The notes under the pieces were generated by a model. It saw only the letters and a program-made list of their open reading frames with translations. It ran no database searches and was not told where the DNA came from. A stretch of 64,000 bases of DNA from Diphasiastrum complanatum (Eukaryota > Streptophyta > Lycopodiopsida > Lycopodiales > Lycopodiaceae), in assembly GCA_029204225.1 (NCBI GenBank), contig CM055095.1, forward strand, positions 23,665,641 to 23,729,640. The letters run 5' to 3'. Below are positions 52,360 through 63,270 of the stretch, piece by piece; the first letter of the stretch is position 1, and each line of letters starts with the position of its first letter. The translations under genes were made by a program, and so were the position numbers.

Positions 52360-53480
52360 GAGTGGAATATGTGGCACCAAGCAATGGTAGATGAAATGAA
52401 TTCAATTCAGAAGAATGATACCTGGGATTTAGTAAAACTACCAGACGAAAGAAAAGCAATAGGGTGCAAATGGATATTCAAGCTCAAATTCAATGCAAAA
52501 GGAAAAATCGAAAAGTACAAAGCCAGAATCGTGGCTAAAGGATATGCACAGGTTGAAGGAGTTCATCAGCAAAGGTTTTCAACATTGCAGCACAGATCAA
52601 AGTGTATTCTTCAGAAGAACAAATTCTGATATAACAATTATGGCAATATATCTTGATGACATCATATTAATTGGAAATAATGCAGAAGAGTTAAAAGAAT
52701 GCAAAACAGATCTAAACTCAGAATTTGAAATGAAAGATATGGGAGGATTACACTATTGCTTGGGAATACTGGTAATCAGAGACAGGGTAAAAAAAAGAAT
52801 CCATTTGAATCAGGAAAGATATATATGGAATATGCTGACACGATATGGCATGGAAGATTCAAAGCCAGTATAAGTATCCTTACAGAAGCTTGATTGGATC
52901 TCTCATGTACACTATGGTGTGTACAAGACCAAATATTTGCATTGCTACAGGGATACTGAGTCGTTATTTGGTGAATTCAGGGCTAAAGCATTGGCAAGCA
53001 GCAAAAAGGGTCCTAAGATATCTTAATGGGACAATGAAATATGGATTATGTTACCAAGCCCTGTCATGGAATATCAGGGTATGCAAATTCTGACTGGGCA
53101 GGGGATCTAGATAACAGAAAGTCCACATGCGGATTTGTTTTCTTAATGAGAAATGCAGCTATCAGTTGGGGAAGCTTGAAACAAAAATCAGTAGCCTTGT
53201 CATCTACAAAGCTGAAATAATGGGGCTATGTCATGGAGCGAGAGAATATATTTGGATTAGTGATTTCTGCACAAAATTGGGATTAAAAATTGAGAATATG
53301 CAGATGTATAATGACAATCAGGGTTGCATTTTCATATGCAAAAATGGTGGTTTTCATAAGAAAAGCAAACATATTGATGTTCAGTATCATTTCATTAGAA
53401 ATTTAGTACAAAACAATGAAATATGGGGACATCTCATCCATGTATCCAAACACAACATATCAATGTTATGTCCAGGATAG
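52360..53480 (+). pseudogene. copia H reverse transcriptase and RNase H, deleted
   Basis: The RT starts WHQAMVDEMNSIQKNDTWDL and AIGCKWIFKLKFNAKGK, then at about 52560 KGYAQVEG joins EFISKGFQHCSTDQSVF. The usual stretch of about 100 residues (DETFSPV to LKQAPRAW) is absent. The catalytic box is YLDD (52650-52661) followed by IILIGN. RNase H is in several frames: YRSLIGSLMYTMVCTRPN, HWQAAKRVLRYLNGT, EIMGLCHGAREYIW and HKKSKHIDVQYHFIRN. Not functional. Confidence 0.85.
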
Positions 53481-56187
53481 TATGCTAGGATAGTACCCGA
53501 CAAAACTAAAGATATCTGCAATGTTAAGAAACAATCAATATCCATCCACTTTTCTGATACATTATAAGCAGATACATGTAAAACTAAACTTATAGTTTTG
53601 CTGGGCCCCAAGGCCATATTGGCAAAGTTAAGATACAACATAACATAGTACCTTGCCACAACTATGCCAATGGTAAGCCTTCCTTATTATTAAAATAAAG
53701 GAGTTGAGAGTACCTATCAAATCAATTGGAAACAGCATGCCTTGAGGGATCTATTCGTTCAAACAAACAAACAATTTTAGCTTTACGCTGAGATCCTGGT
53801 TATTGATCAAGACGGCTTTTTGATGGCAAAGGTCACATCCATCAAAAGTATTGTTTAATGAAAATATCACTTTCATTTTCCTTAGAATTCTCAAATGCAA
53901 ACCTGAGAACATATTGAGCATGAAAATAAGGTAAAAGAAACAGAATGCCCAGTCAATGGAAAAAGTTACTCTAAGATCTGCCAAAGGGGAATTAAACCCC
54001 ATGCCTCAAAAGGAATGATTAATACGTAGATGAGTCATCAAAAATTGTTTGCTCAATGCAGGCCACACTTCACATGCAAACTAATCATTTTCTGCCCTGA
54101 TTGAGAGGCCTTCCAGAACATAACTCCTGGAAAACATAACTAGCCATTATCCTGTAATCACATGCATATTGGTCATTGCACATTTGCTCCAATACCTCTT
54201 CAATGGTTATAGAATCGATGTCAAGTCTAGGATAGTAACAACATCAACATAACCCAAATATAACCTGCAATCATTAACTCTAGGGAGTTCCGACACCCAC
54301 AAAGATGGTCATATTGCTGTTGTATCTCAAGACATGAGCTTGATAGCTAATGCCATCTGTCCGTGATGATCATCATCCCATGGAGAATATAAAGAGCATT
54401 CTTAAACTGCAGCTGTCTCCCTGCTCGAAGGTAAGGGACTACCTTAGCATGAACAGGTTCTTCTGCTAGTCTTACCTCGAAGTAATAACCTGGATGGCCT
54501 CTTTTTTTCCTCAAAGCTTATCCTGCACATACAATTTATTTATAAGCAAAAAACTCACTCCATCCAGATACCAATCTCAACCTCACGTGAACTAACCAAC
54601 CTTGAAAAATGTTCAATTTCAATCTTTCAAAGTATAACAGGCTCATCACAATTGCAGGTCCATTTTCAAATCAAGATATGAAGCTTATGAAAAGAAACAA
54701 AATCTCAAAAAATTGTACGTATTTATATCACTGACTCCAAAAGAAGGAATGCAAAAGGATCACATATAAGGCTTGGCTTCTTTCAATGTCACTCTAGTCG
54801 AATAGAGTGGTGATAACGATGGCATTTTCCTCTAGGAACTAAACTGGCCTAGTTCTGTTTCACAGTCCAGTCCAATATGCTGATGAAAACCAAAAGCCCA
54901 AGAAAGCTCCCTTGACTTCGTCTTCATCCATCAATGTCAAAATACATGTTGGTGCATACCTTGACTCACTTCTAGCAATCCTCGTTCCCTCGTAAAGGCA
55001 TCATATGTGATTTGTAGGAAATGACCTATGCAGCCATGATGCAAGCTAGTACCAAAAGATAAAGCTGATGGTGGACAGAAATGCATATGCCTTGAGCCCC
55101 ATCATACCAGCCAAATACTCTTGACTAATTTTACACAGGCATAATGATGCACATAAATGAGCTGGCCATAAGCAGCAAATTTTTGTGCACGACAATGTTG
55201 CCATCAAAATCCTGTACGCTCTGTTCAAAACCGTACGCTTGTAGGAGTATTTGAAGTATGCCGAAGTTTGCCATAACTGTAAGCTGAAAGCATAGAGTTC
55301 AATGAATATATACACTCGGTTCACAACAAAAACACATACTGCTAGTTTTAGTACTAAATTTTAGATTCATAGGCATGGGTGGTGTTATTGTACTTCATCT
55401 ATTCAGGCTTAGTTTTGAAGTTTTTTCATAACGGTAGGTATACTAGGCAAAAGAAACTTCATGGGCGTGGGCTGGATATCCACCTCTAAGCTTATGACGG
55501 CCAAACAGATGGCCAATTGACCACAGGTATGGAGCGCCGTACGTACGCGTGCGGCGGTAATTATAGTACATGACACATAATAAACAGCGACTACAGCTTT
55601 GGAACCATCAGGATTCAGGTAGCATAAGATGTCATTCCAAGCAGTGCAACATGACAGGACACAAATATCCATGTAAAGCACATAAGAAAAAATCTGCTAG
55701 AACCTCCGAAAACATAGTCTTCCTTCAGCTGCAGCGCACTGTTTTGCATTTCAAACATGCTTCTGAATTTTATCAAGAAAAAAATGCTAGAAATTGGACA
55801 CAAAGAATCAAGCCCAAATCAAGAATACACTCACGCTGGTTGTATGTTTGAAGGATGATGCAGTCGCCGCTCTTTGTAAAACAGGACGATCTTAATTCTT
55901 TGCCAATTTTTGATAATCTTTGAGCTTCTTCTGGTTATATGAAGTGACTCAAACCTCTTCCTGTTAAGCAATATACATCACTACATCAAAAACTTATCTG
56001 TCACATTGCTTCGTAATCGTTGCTTTCTGAAGCAACGTAGTAAGTTGTTCAGCTTCCATCACAGCTAAATCATTTCACAGAATTAAGGAATGGAATTTCT
56101 GAATACCAGCCACAAATCTTCTTATATGCTACAACACTTCAAACATTGAGAAGCTACAAATACTAATAGATGAATGCATTATGAAAC
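53481..56187. other. no gene recognised; WOX13 3' flank at right end
   Basis: Only short frames. The last few hundred bases are the likely 3' UTR and terminator of the - strand homeobox gene. No transposon signature is visible. Confidence 0.4.
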
Positions 56188-57490
56188 TCAAATAATTTTA
56201 GGCATTTCCACCTTCTCATTTTGAGAACTATGACCAGACATATCAGCTCTCCCTTGTTCATATTCTTTTGAAGTATGTTCAGATTTGAGTTTTTTTTCTT
56301 CAACAGTTTCACCATCTGTATCAACTTCTGATTCTCCATCTTTTGTCAAAGCTAGCTGATACCGTCTCTTTGCACGAGCTTTCCGATTTTGAAACCAGTT
56401 GTAAACATTTGCCTCTGTAATCTGGCCATGCTGACTCAGTTCAACAGCAATTTCCTTAATTCTTTGCTTGCTGGGAGTGCCAATACCCTGATCAAACAGC
56501 CTTTCCAGTACCTGCAGCTGATTCTGGCTCGGCATCCACCTATGTCGTGCTCCTGCCTTCATATCTTTTAGTACAGTGCCTGGGTGCTGTACATGCTCCA
56601 CAACGGGCCCACCTGATCGCAATTCCAAACATCAATTCATACTGCTGCTACAGATCTTCAAACAATCTTAAAGGCATTTACATAGTTTGCCCCACAAAGT
56701 AAATATTGCTAGATTTGTTTACATCAATTGATCAAAATTAGAGTTAGATTATGATCCGAAAGTCAAGTTTGCTTGCAGAAGATGTCATTTATCAAGTGAC
56801 TTTTCCTAACACTGTCAGTTAATAATTATGTTCCTATAATATGAAGATCAGAATTGATCTGACAGTTTTTTTTACTGTCAAAACACTTACGTCTCATAAC
56901 AAAACATGGTTTTTAGCTAGGCTGCCAAGAAAAAAAGGGGACGAAAGATGAGACAAATAACTTCTAAAAGAAAGCCGTTCAGAAAATATGTATACCAGCT
57001 AGAAATAAAAACGATGACAGAAATCAGTGGATGTAAATCACAAATCCAAAAACGGGCATTTTGTTGAAATCATATCACATAACAGAAACGAATTTTCAGT
57101 GAAAGTGCAATGCAGAGTTTATAGAACTTGTACATACCGTGGTGGCAATAGGCAAAAAAGTACACAAACATTACCGGCAACGGGCGACTGTTGCAAGACA
57201 CTGGCCGCCTTGTGCATCTGAATTAGCTGCTGGCAAATTGTACCATATACTGAGATCTGGCGGCGTAGGGTTTCTAACTGTTCATCTGTCATAACATGTC
57301 CATTCTGAGCTAAAATGTAATTCGGCTGTGGCAAATCTAACACAAGAGGCTCCAAAACATCTGAGCTTTCCTCCATGCTTGGTGGTTTATCTGAAAATAC
57401 CTTCATAATATGCTCTTCATGTGATTCTTCGTACTGAAGTTTGTGAGTGCCCAGCGAGGCCTCCAGTGTGGCCTTGGCACCATCATACAA
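56188..57490 (-). CDS. WUSCHEL-related homeobox protein, WOX13 (ancient) clade
   Basis: Plant homeodomain transcription factor, nuclear. Two coding exons on the - strand: 57490-57175 and 56612-56188, joined in phase across a 562-bp GT-AG intron (donor CCG/GTAATG, acceptor GATCAG). Product 246 residues. Residues 67-93 ([20 protein letters not shown]...) match the conserved N-terminal block of WOX13-type proteins. The homeodomain is at about 127-190, with [20 protein letters not shown], the long WOX loop [11 protein letters not shown], and the recognition helix [23 protein letters not shown] is typical of the ancient clade. An acidic, Lys-rich tail follows with no WUS box (TLxLFP), as usual for this clade. 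An in-frame stop lies 25 codons upstream of the chosen Met, with no other ATG between. A non-coding first exon may lie upstream. Family assignment is firm; exact orthology is not. Confidence 0.92.
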
Positions 57491-58919
57491 GCTATTCTAA
57501 GATTGAATCTTTCGGTAATATGAAAAATTTGTGTACTAGGGATGAAGGCGGCTACTATTCACTTGGTCCCAGAAGGCTGCCCATTCAGGGTTTCCAGCAT
57601 AACAGCTCCATTAAATTGGACCTTAACAACTCAATAACAGCTCCATTGGGTCGAACCTCAACAACTCGATAAAGAACATAGCCAACTCCAGGCTACTTTA
57701 TCTTTCTGTGTCAAACTATTCTAGGTTTTCAGATTCTGACTAACGCTTTACATTAAATCCGTATGGATTATTGTCAGCTGAAGTAACGAGAAAAAAAGCT
57801 GAAATTATCAGTGCTACAATTTTATGAAGAGCCGATAAGAACCATTGGCATTACGATGTAGGTACCAAGCAACATATTTAAACATACTACTGACTTGGCA
57901 ATGGATGCTAAGCCAATTAGGATGAGGTAGGGTATTGAATCCAAAATATGTGGCAAAAGTCCAAGACGAGATCAAGGAGAAGTTATCAAAGTTGGTTTGA
58001 CTTATGCAATGTGTTGTAGTGGGTGGCAATCGCGTGTAGTCATTGTGCCAAAGAAGGACTATACATAGGAATAAAGAAAAGCAAAACCTCATAATCATAA
58101 AAAACTACGGACACAAAGATAGAAAGAAAAGTATCCCTAATATCAATTCATAGCAAAGAGTATAGAACGCAAGCGATTAAGTACGTGTTCTACCCACTTT
58201 GCAACAAAACGGTGCGTTATGAAGAGGAGCTAGAGGACGTGAATATGAAAAGAGCTAAAATCGGTGAACAAACCATTTCAAGGCTAAAACAAAAAGAACT
58301 ACCTACACTGCAAAATGCTTACTGTAAACAATGGATTAGAGTACCTGCTCGGAAAGCGATTGAAGACTGATTCAAATGCAGAAGCAGAAGGGTCAAAACA
58401 AGAAATTCTAACTCATCAAAAGCCAAACAAGCAAAACCCAAGAACCCAAATTAACGTGTCTCAATGTAAACTCGAAGCCTAGGATGCTAGTTCACAAAAC
58501 CGAAGCTAACGCATTCCTTTTCTTCAGCATTCTGAAGTGGGTCTGGTCAGAAATTCAAAGACAGCTCGCTGCTCAAAAAAACAATAGGCCATCATACAGG
58601 AATGCTCAAACTCCACTCTATCGGATGGCGATGAAGCCAGAAGATGGATTCGGACTTGTGGGTAGTATGATTTAGGCCTACGAGCTAATGCTAATCATAC
58701 TAGTGCATGGAAAATTGTCAGATTAGGCTGCTGATATGAGATAGATCGATCGCCATCGCCAAAACCAGAATCTCTGCTCGCGCTTGCCTCCCTCCTCCTC
58801 CTTCTCTTGCCGTTCATTTTCTTCTCTCCTTCCTTTCTTTCCTTGATTTGATTTTTTGGGTGGGTGGCCGATGCGGGGTAGTCCACACACCACCTCAGGG
58901 CCCACCACCTCGATTCCGC
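57491..58919 (-). promoter_or_regulatory. upstream region / possible 5' leader of the WOX13-like gene
   Basis: 1.4 kb upstream of the start codon. On the - strand 58755-58860 is purine-rich (GGAGGAGGAGGGAGGC), as in many plant leaders, so a leader exon and intron may lie here. No further coding exon is seen. Splice sites and transcription start cannot be set from sequence. Confidence 0.35.
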
Positions 58920-59535
58920 CACGTGTCAAAACTGCCACGTGGAGTCCAATTAACGAAAAAATCCACGCGAGCTTAGCGAAATCGGAGCGCTACAGACGTA
59001 ATCCGACGGCTAGCGCGCTTCAGATCATCGCGTTTCCTTGAAGATACCCAGGGTGGGTGGACAACGGCCCCCGAGCCTCAAGAAAACACGCACCCTATCA
59101 CGTGGACCTTCGCCACGTGGCTAATTCCACGTGGGAACCTCTCAACGGTTAAAGCTAAAACACGTGGCAAGATCTGAACGCCTTTTGCGATATCCAACGG
59201 CGGAGGGCCCGACATCTTAGTGTACCGTAGAGGATAGGAGGGTGGATGGGTGGGTGGGCGTGGCCCCCGAATAAGGCCACAGAATCACTGACACTGGTCT
59301 GGTCTGTGCCCGTCGACGCGAGTGAGGACGAGAAAGCAAAGGACTCAATTTACTATAAAAAATTAAGTTTTTTTTAATTATTTTTAAATAATTATTATTT
59401 TAATGACGTAGTATCTTAATTTGGCAACCCCATTCCGCCTCCACGAGGATAACGACTTGACGCGACGCGGGGCTATTTTTATTTTCTGTTTTTTGAATTT
59501 TACGCCGGTCAGCTCTATTGTGAGTCGGACACGTG
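58920..59535. promoter_or_regulatory. cluster of seven CACGTG G-boxes
   Basis: CACGTG occurs at 58920, 58936, 59099, 59114, 59128, 59161 and 59530 (first base), mostly as CCACGTGG or ACACGTGTC. G-boxes bind bZIP and bHLH factors, including ABA (ABRE) and light-signalling factors. The cluster lies upstream of the - strand homeobox gene; no + strand gene follows within 2.5 kb. Confidence 0.65.
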
Positions 59536-59761
59536 TCGGTCGCTACGGCCCCTGGTCAGGTTCACAAACACGAAGGACATCTGGCGGTTGGGTGCTGCAG
59601 AACCCTCTTTTAACTTATCCTCAAAAACCCTGAATATTTTGAAGAGGCTCAATTTTTTGAAGACTACACTCATACAAGGGTTTATATGTGTATAAAAAAT
59701 TGTCGATATTTTTTTTAATCTATGATATACGTTTGTGAAAACTCATGCTAGTTTGTCTATC

Positions 59762-59970
59762 GTAGTGCGGTGTATGGGTAAAGTTGTCGATTGTGACTGG
59801 CAAGGTGCAGGCTCGAATCCCAATCGTTGTGTAATGACATCTTAGGAACTTCCTCCTCAAAACTGTTGCATAATGACATTGCTCCTCAATTGGCGTTTGC
59901 CAAATGGCATTGCTAGGATGTATATGTTGTGTATAGCTTCTAGTTGTGTAAATTTATATACAAAAAAAAT
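59762..59970 (+). mobile_element. tRNA-derived SINE
   Basis: The 5' part resembles a tRNA-related SINE head: a box A-like segment TAGTGCGGTGTATGGG with GTAAAGTTGTC and a box B GGCTCGAATCC at 59810-59820. An unrelated body and an A-rich tail (CAAAAAAAAT) follow. Length about 210 bp is usual. Target-site duplications were not resolved. Confidence 0.6.
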
Positions 59971-60580
59971 CATGCCAATTTCATTCCACTACTTTGCATA
60001 TTTTCTTGAGCGCTGGTGGAGCCTGGGCTTGCCTTGATAAATCTTTTGAGAATTCATATGACCACGTCAAACAAAGGTCTTGAATGAATCCTTGATGGCC
60101 TTTCAAGGAAATGCAAAAATTTTAACAAAGTGCAAAAATTGAAAGCTACCTTAATGTTGACAAGGTAATTTTCAAAATTCAAATTTCATAAAAAGGTCCA
60201 AATCTTAAATAATGTCTTTGCCTTGCTATTCTTCGAAAGTTTTGAGGGCCAATTTCCCATTTACAAAAGGAACGTGTCTTTTAAAGAAAGCTAAAGCTTC
60301 CAATATCATTTAAACATTGAATTTTAAAATCTTGCTTATGAACTTGAGATGGTTGAGTTCAAAATGCATATAGCCTTTTAAATTCAAGCATTTTTTTTTT
60401 AACTTTCATATGACATGTATGTTTCAAGGCTACTCTTCAATGTAATATTGTAAGAAGATTCAATGTTTTTATAACTTGATCTTGTTGTATTTTAAGATAA
60501 CCAATTTAAAGTTCTTATCTACGTAAAATTTGACCTTTCAAATTTATCTTTTTGATTATGTAACATCCCGTGGGTTTGAA
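59971..60580. other. no feature recognised
   Basis: AT-rich DNA without coding signal. Confidence 0.4.
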
Positions 60581-60729
60581 GTGCATGTCTTGATTGCTAG
60601 GTGCCCATCCAATGATGCAAATGAAGTGAGAGAGTGTCGGATGGTGCAGGTTATGTAAAAAGGTCATTTAACACTCTCTCACTTAACCTTCACCATTTGG
60701 ATAGGCACCTAGCATTTAAGGCATGTGCG
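60581..60729. repeat. long imperfect inverted repeat (hairpin)
   Basis: Arms 60581-60637 and 60671-60729 pair over about 55 bases, sharing GCTAGGTGCC(C/T)ATCCAA and AAGTGAGAGAGTGT, with a loop of about 33 bases. It may be a foldback element or an RNA hairpin. Confidence 0.65.
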
Positions 60730-60876
60730 TGAACCTAGCTCAAGGCTTTAACAACAAGATTTATCATAACATCATTGGCAAATGATAACATCCAAGAAAT
60801 TCAATAAGTACCTTAAAAAGTTTACATATTATCATTTACATACCAAAGTCATTAAATGATGCATGAATGCTTAAAT

Positions 60877-60900
60877 CATGTTAGTGCTAGCACTAACATG
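60877..60900. repeat. 24-bp perfect palindrome
   Basis: CATGTTAGTGCT followed by its exact reverse complement. Confidence 0.85.
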
Positions 60901-62261
60901 CATGATACACATCTTCATGACATCAAATCCTCAAGACACACTTGAAACAAAAATATCATTTGCAAGACACTCATTTGTAAGAGATTCCATGATTTCTCTC
61001 TTATCTTCTCTCATAGTGACTCCAGTTTAGTTTTCTCTTGGATTAACCTCTTGTTGTTTTGGATTTATCACTCATATGACTAGCTCTTAGTGCCACAACT
61101 CCTTGCCTTTATTGTCTCAATCCATGAAGGTAGATGGAAAACAACGAAAAAGGACAATGAAAGAAAATGGATAAAGAGATGATGGAAGGAACGTCCCTTA
61201 ACTTTTCCAACATATGGATATCCCCCTCCAACTCAAATACTTGTTACATTAATCATGAAGAAAGAAATATAACACAAAGCAGCTCTCTAAAAGCACAAGC
61301 CAAATGAAAAAAAACACTAAACGATACATTCTTAATGTTTGAAGAGAATGGGAGATCCAAGTGAAGTAGCTTGCCCAAAGTGTGACAGTTTGAGATTATC
61401 GACTAATACAACATTGCTCTTAGGCATGTTTCTCTTTCTATATCTCCCTTTTTTGTCATGAATTTCTTTTCACCTATTTGAGAGACTTCCTTTTGTTTAG
61501 CTTAGCGATTAATCATTAATAACTAGATTGAGTAGATTTTTCTTGGAAAAAAAACATTCTTAAATAATCTGGTAGAAGTGATCATTATAAATACATCCTT
61601 GCCCAAGCTAACTTTGGGACTTCTTACTTTAATGCCAAAAATTGGACTATAACTACAGTTTTCACTAGCAATAGACTTTGTATCATCATGACCATCTAAA
61701 AATTAGGTTGTTCTTTCAATGTCATCAATGTGTACACCGCTTGTTACAGCAATCTGAGAACTAACTTTGGAGATTACATTAGCCCTCTCCCTAATGGTTT
61801 CCATCATGTCTGTGCAAGTGATTTTAACATGTACATCAAACTCTCTGATGGGATGAATGGAGTTTCTTTTAGGGAGAGAATGGTTTGGGAAAAGCTAAAA
61901 ATAGTAGGTGTCTAAACTAGAGCGAACTGAAACCTATATTGTGATTTAGATCCAAATCCTACTAAGAAAAGAACAAAAATCCATGAAGAGTTCAGATCCT
62001 TTGATACTAGATTTGCATGCACTTGTGATCCAGAACGAAAATCCCTACGCCTCATCAGACCCCGTGATCCACAATGCCAAATAGATCTAGTGTATTAGAG
62101 ATTGTAGATCTAGCACTTTCAACACTCCGAATGATTATTCCCATCATGGCTAATCTAAAAATGCATTGGACCATAATTGGAGAGTGTCCCAAGTACAATT
62201 GCCAAACACCCAAGGTGACCCTAACAAATTCTGGTTTTGCAGATGGACAATACATCTGCAA
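60901..62261. other. no gene recognised
   Basis: AT-rich, short frames only. Confidence 0.4.
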
Positions 62262-62469
62262 TACATCTGACAAAAGACCCTGCGTTCACTCAAGGACGAA
62301 ACACATTGCGATCAAGTACCACTTGATAAGGGATCTGATTGGGAAGAAGATGTTGCAGACTACTTTCATTGGAACAAAGGAGATGGTAGCTGACATTTTC
62401 ACAAAGGCCTTAGACAAAGGTCTGTTTGAGAAACAGAGGAGCAGTCTTGGAGTCCCTATCATGCTTTGA
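62262..62469 (+). pseudogene. copia RNase H tail (element 'I')
   Basis: CVHSRTKHIAIKYHLIRDL, TKEMVADIFTKALDKGLF and SSLGVPIML end at TGA 62467-62469. It is the same family end as at window position 1 but keeps its stop. Upstream pol is missing, so the element is 5'-truncated. Confidence 0.8.
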
Positions 62470-62477
62470 GAGGGAGT
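62465..62477 (+). other. polypurine tract of element I
   Basis: TTTGAGAGGGAGT overlaps the pol stop and precedes TGAAGAAAC. Confidence 0.65.
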
Positions 62478-62587
62478 TGAAGAAACAAAATGTTTCTAGT
62501 GCCAAAGCCATGCTAGCTCTCCACTTTGATTTTGACAGAAAAGACACAAGAAGCGAAATTGTTCACATGATCAAGTATTGAATAGTT

Positions 62588-62589
<2 letters not shown>

Positions 62590-62682
<93 letters not shown>
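62590..62682. repeat. (TC)n microsatellite inside an LTR
   Basis: 93 bp of TC dinucleotides. Confidence 0.95.
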
Positions 62683-62685
<3 letters not shown>

Positions 62686-62940
62686 CCTTCGAGCTTGAAC
62701 ACTCCTGAGCATTCTAGCTCACTTCTTAGAGTTGTTTAGAGATTGCTATTGTGCTTACTGCTTATCAGCATTGCGCTTAATTCAGACTTACATTTTAGCC
62801 GTTCAGAAATAGCTTAGAGTACGCGGCTTCAATCCGCAACTTATTGTACTCATTTACATATGTTTCACTTCCATACTGAATCAATACTATCTTCTTATTG
62901 CATTCAGTTTCGTCTCAGAATGTATGCATTTCTGTAGTTC

Positions 62941-63018
62941 TTCGCGACTAATTATTTGTCTAGTGATTCACGGCTAATTATTTATCTAATGGTTTGCGAC
63001 AAATTGTTTGTCTGATGT
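62941..63018 (+). repeat. three tandem 26-bp repeats
   Basis: Units at 62941, 62967 and 62993, each with TT(C/T)(G/A)CG(A/G)C(T/A)AATT(A/G)TTT(G/A)TCT. Confidence 0.8.
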
Positions 63019-63258
63019 TTCGATGCTTGGCTACGTAATCACTGTAGTACTAAAGATTTCAAAGTTAGTTACTATAAGATCAAACGTGATTTCTATCACT
63101 ATTGTTTTTGTTTGAAATTGATAGGCATAGTCATGCATGAAGAAAGAGGAAGATAGTCTATTCCAATGTGCACGATAAGTTCTAATCGTTCAAATACTTT
63201 TCATTCAAGTTCGTTTCTTTTCGAGTTCGACCTATCTTTCACACACCTCTTTCCAATA

Positions 63259-63270
63259 TGGTATCAGAGC
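63259..63270 (+). other. primer-binding site after element I LTR
   Basis: TGGTATCAGAGC, three bases after the LTR end. Confidence 0.8.

Larger units (their letters stand above)
49408..53480 (+). mobile_element. Ty1/copia element 'H', internally deleted
   Basis: The + strand order LTR, gag, zinc knuckle, protease, integrase, RT, RNase H identifies copia. It is the best-preserved coding series in the window after element B, but gag has a TAA and frameshift, integrase a TAA, and RT a large deletion. A 3' LTR was not found, so the right end is approximate. Confidence 0.8.
62478..63255 (+). repeat. LTR of copia element I
   Basis: Starts TGAAGAAAC like the LTR at 95 and ends TTTCCA before a PBS. 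It includes a TC microsatellite and a triple 26-bp repeat. Confidence 0.6.

Noticed and set aside
58695..58938. Lys/Glu/Arg-rich frames on the - strand
   Set aside because: They come from a purine-rich likely leader/promoter region upstream of the homeobox gene and lack domains.
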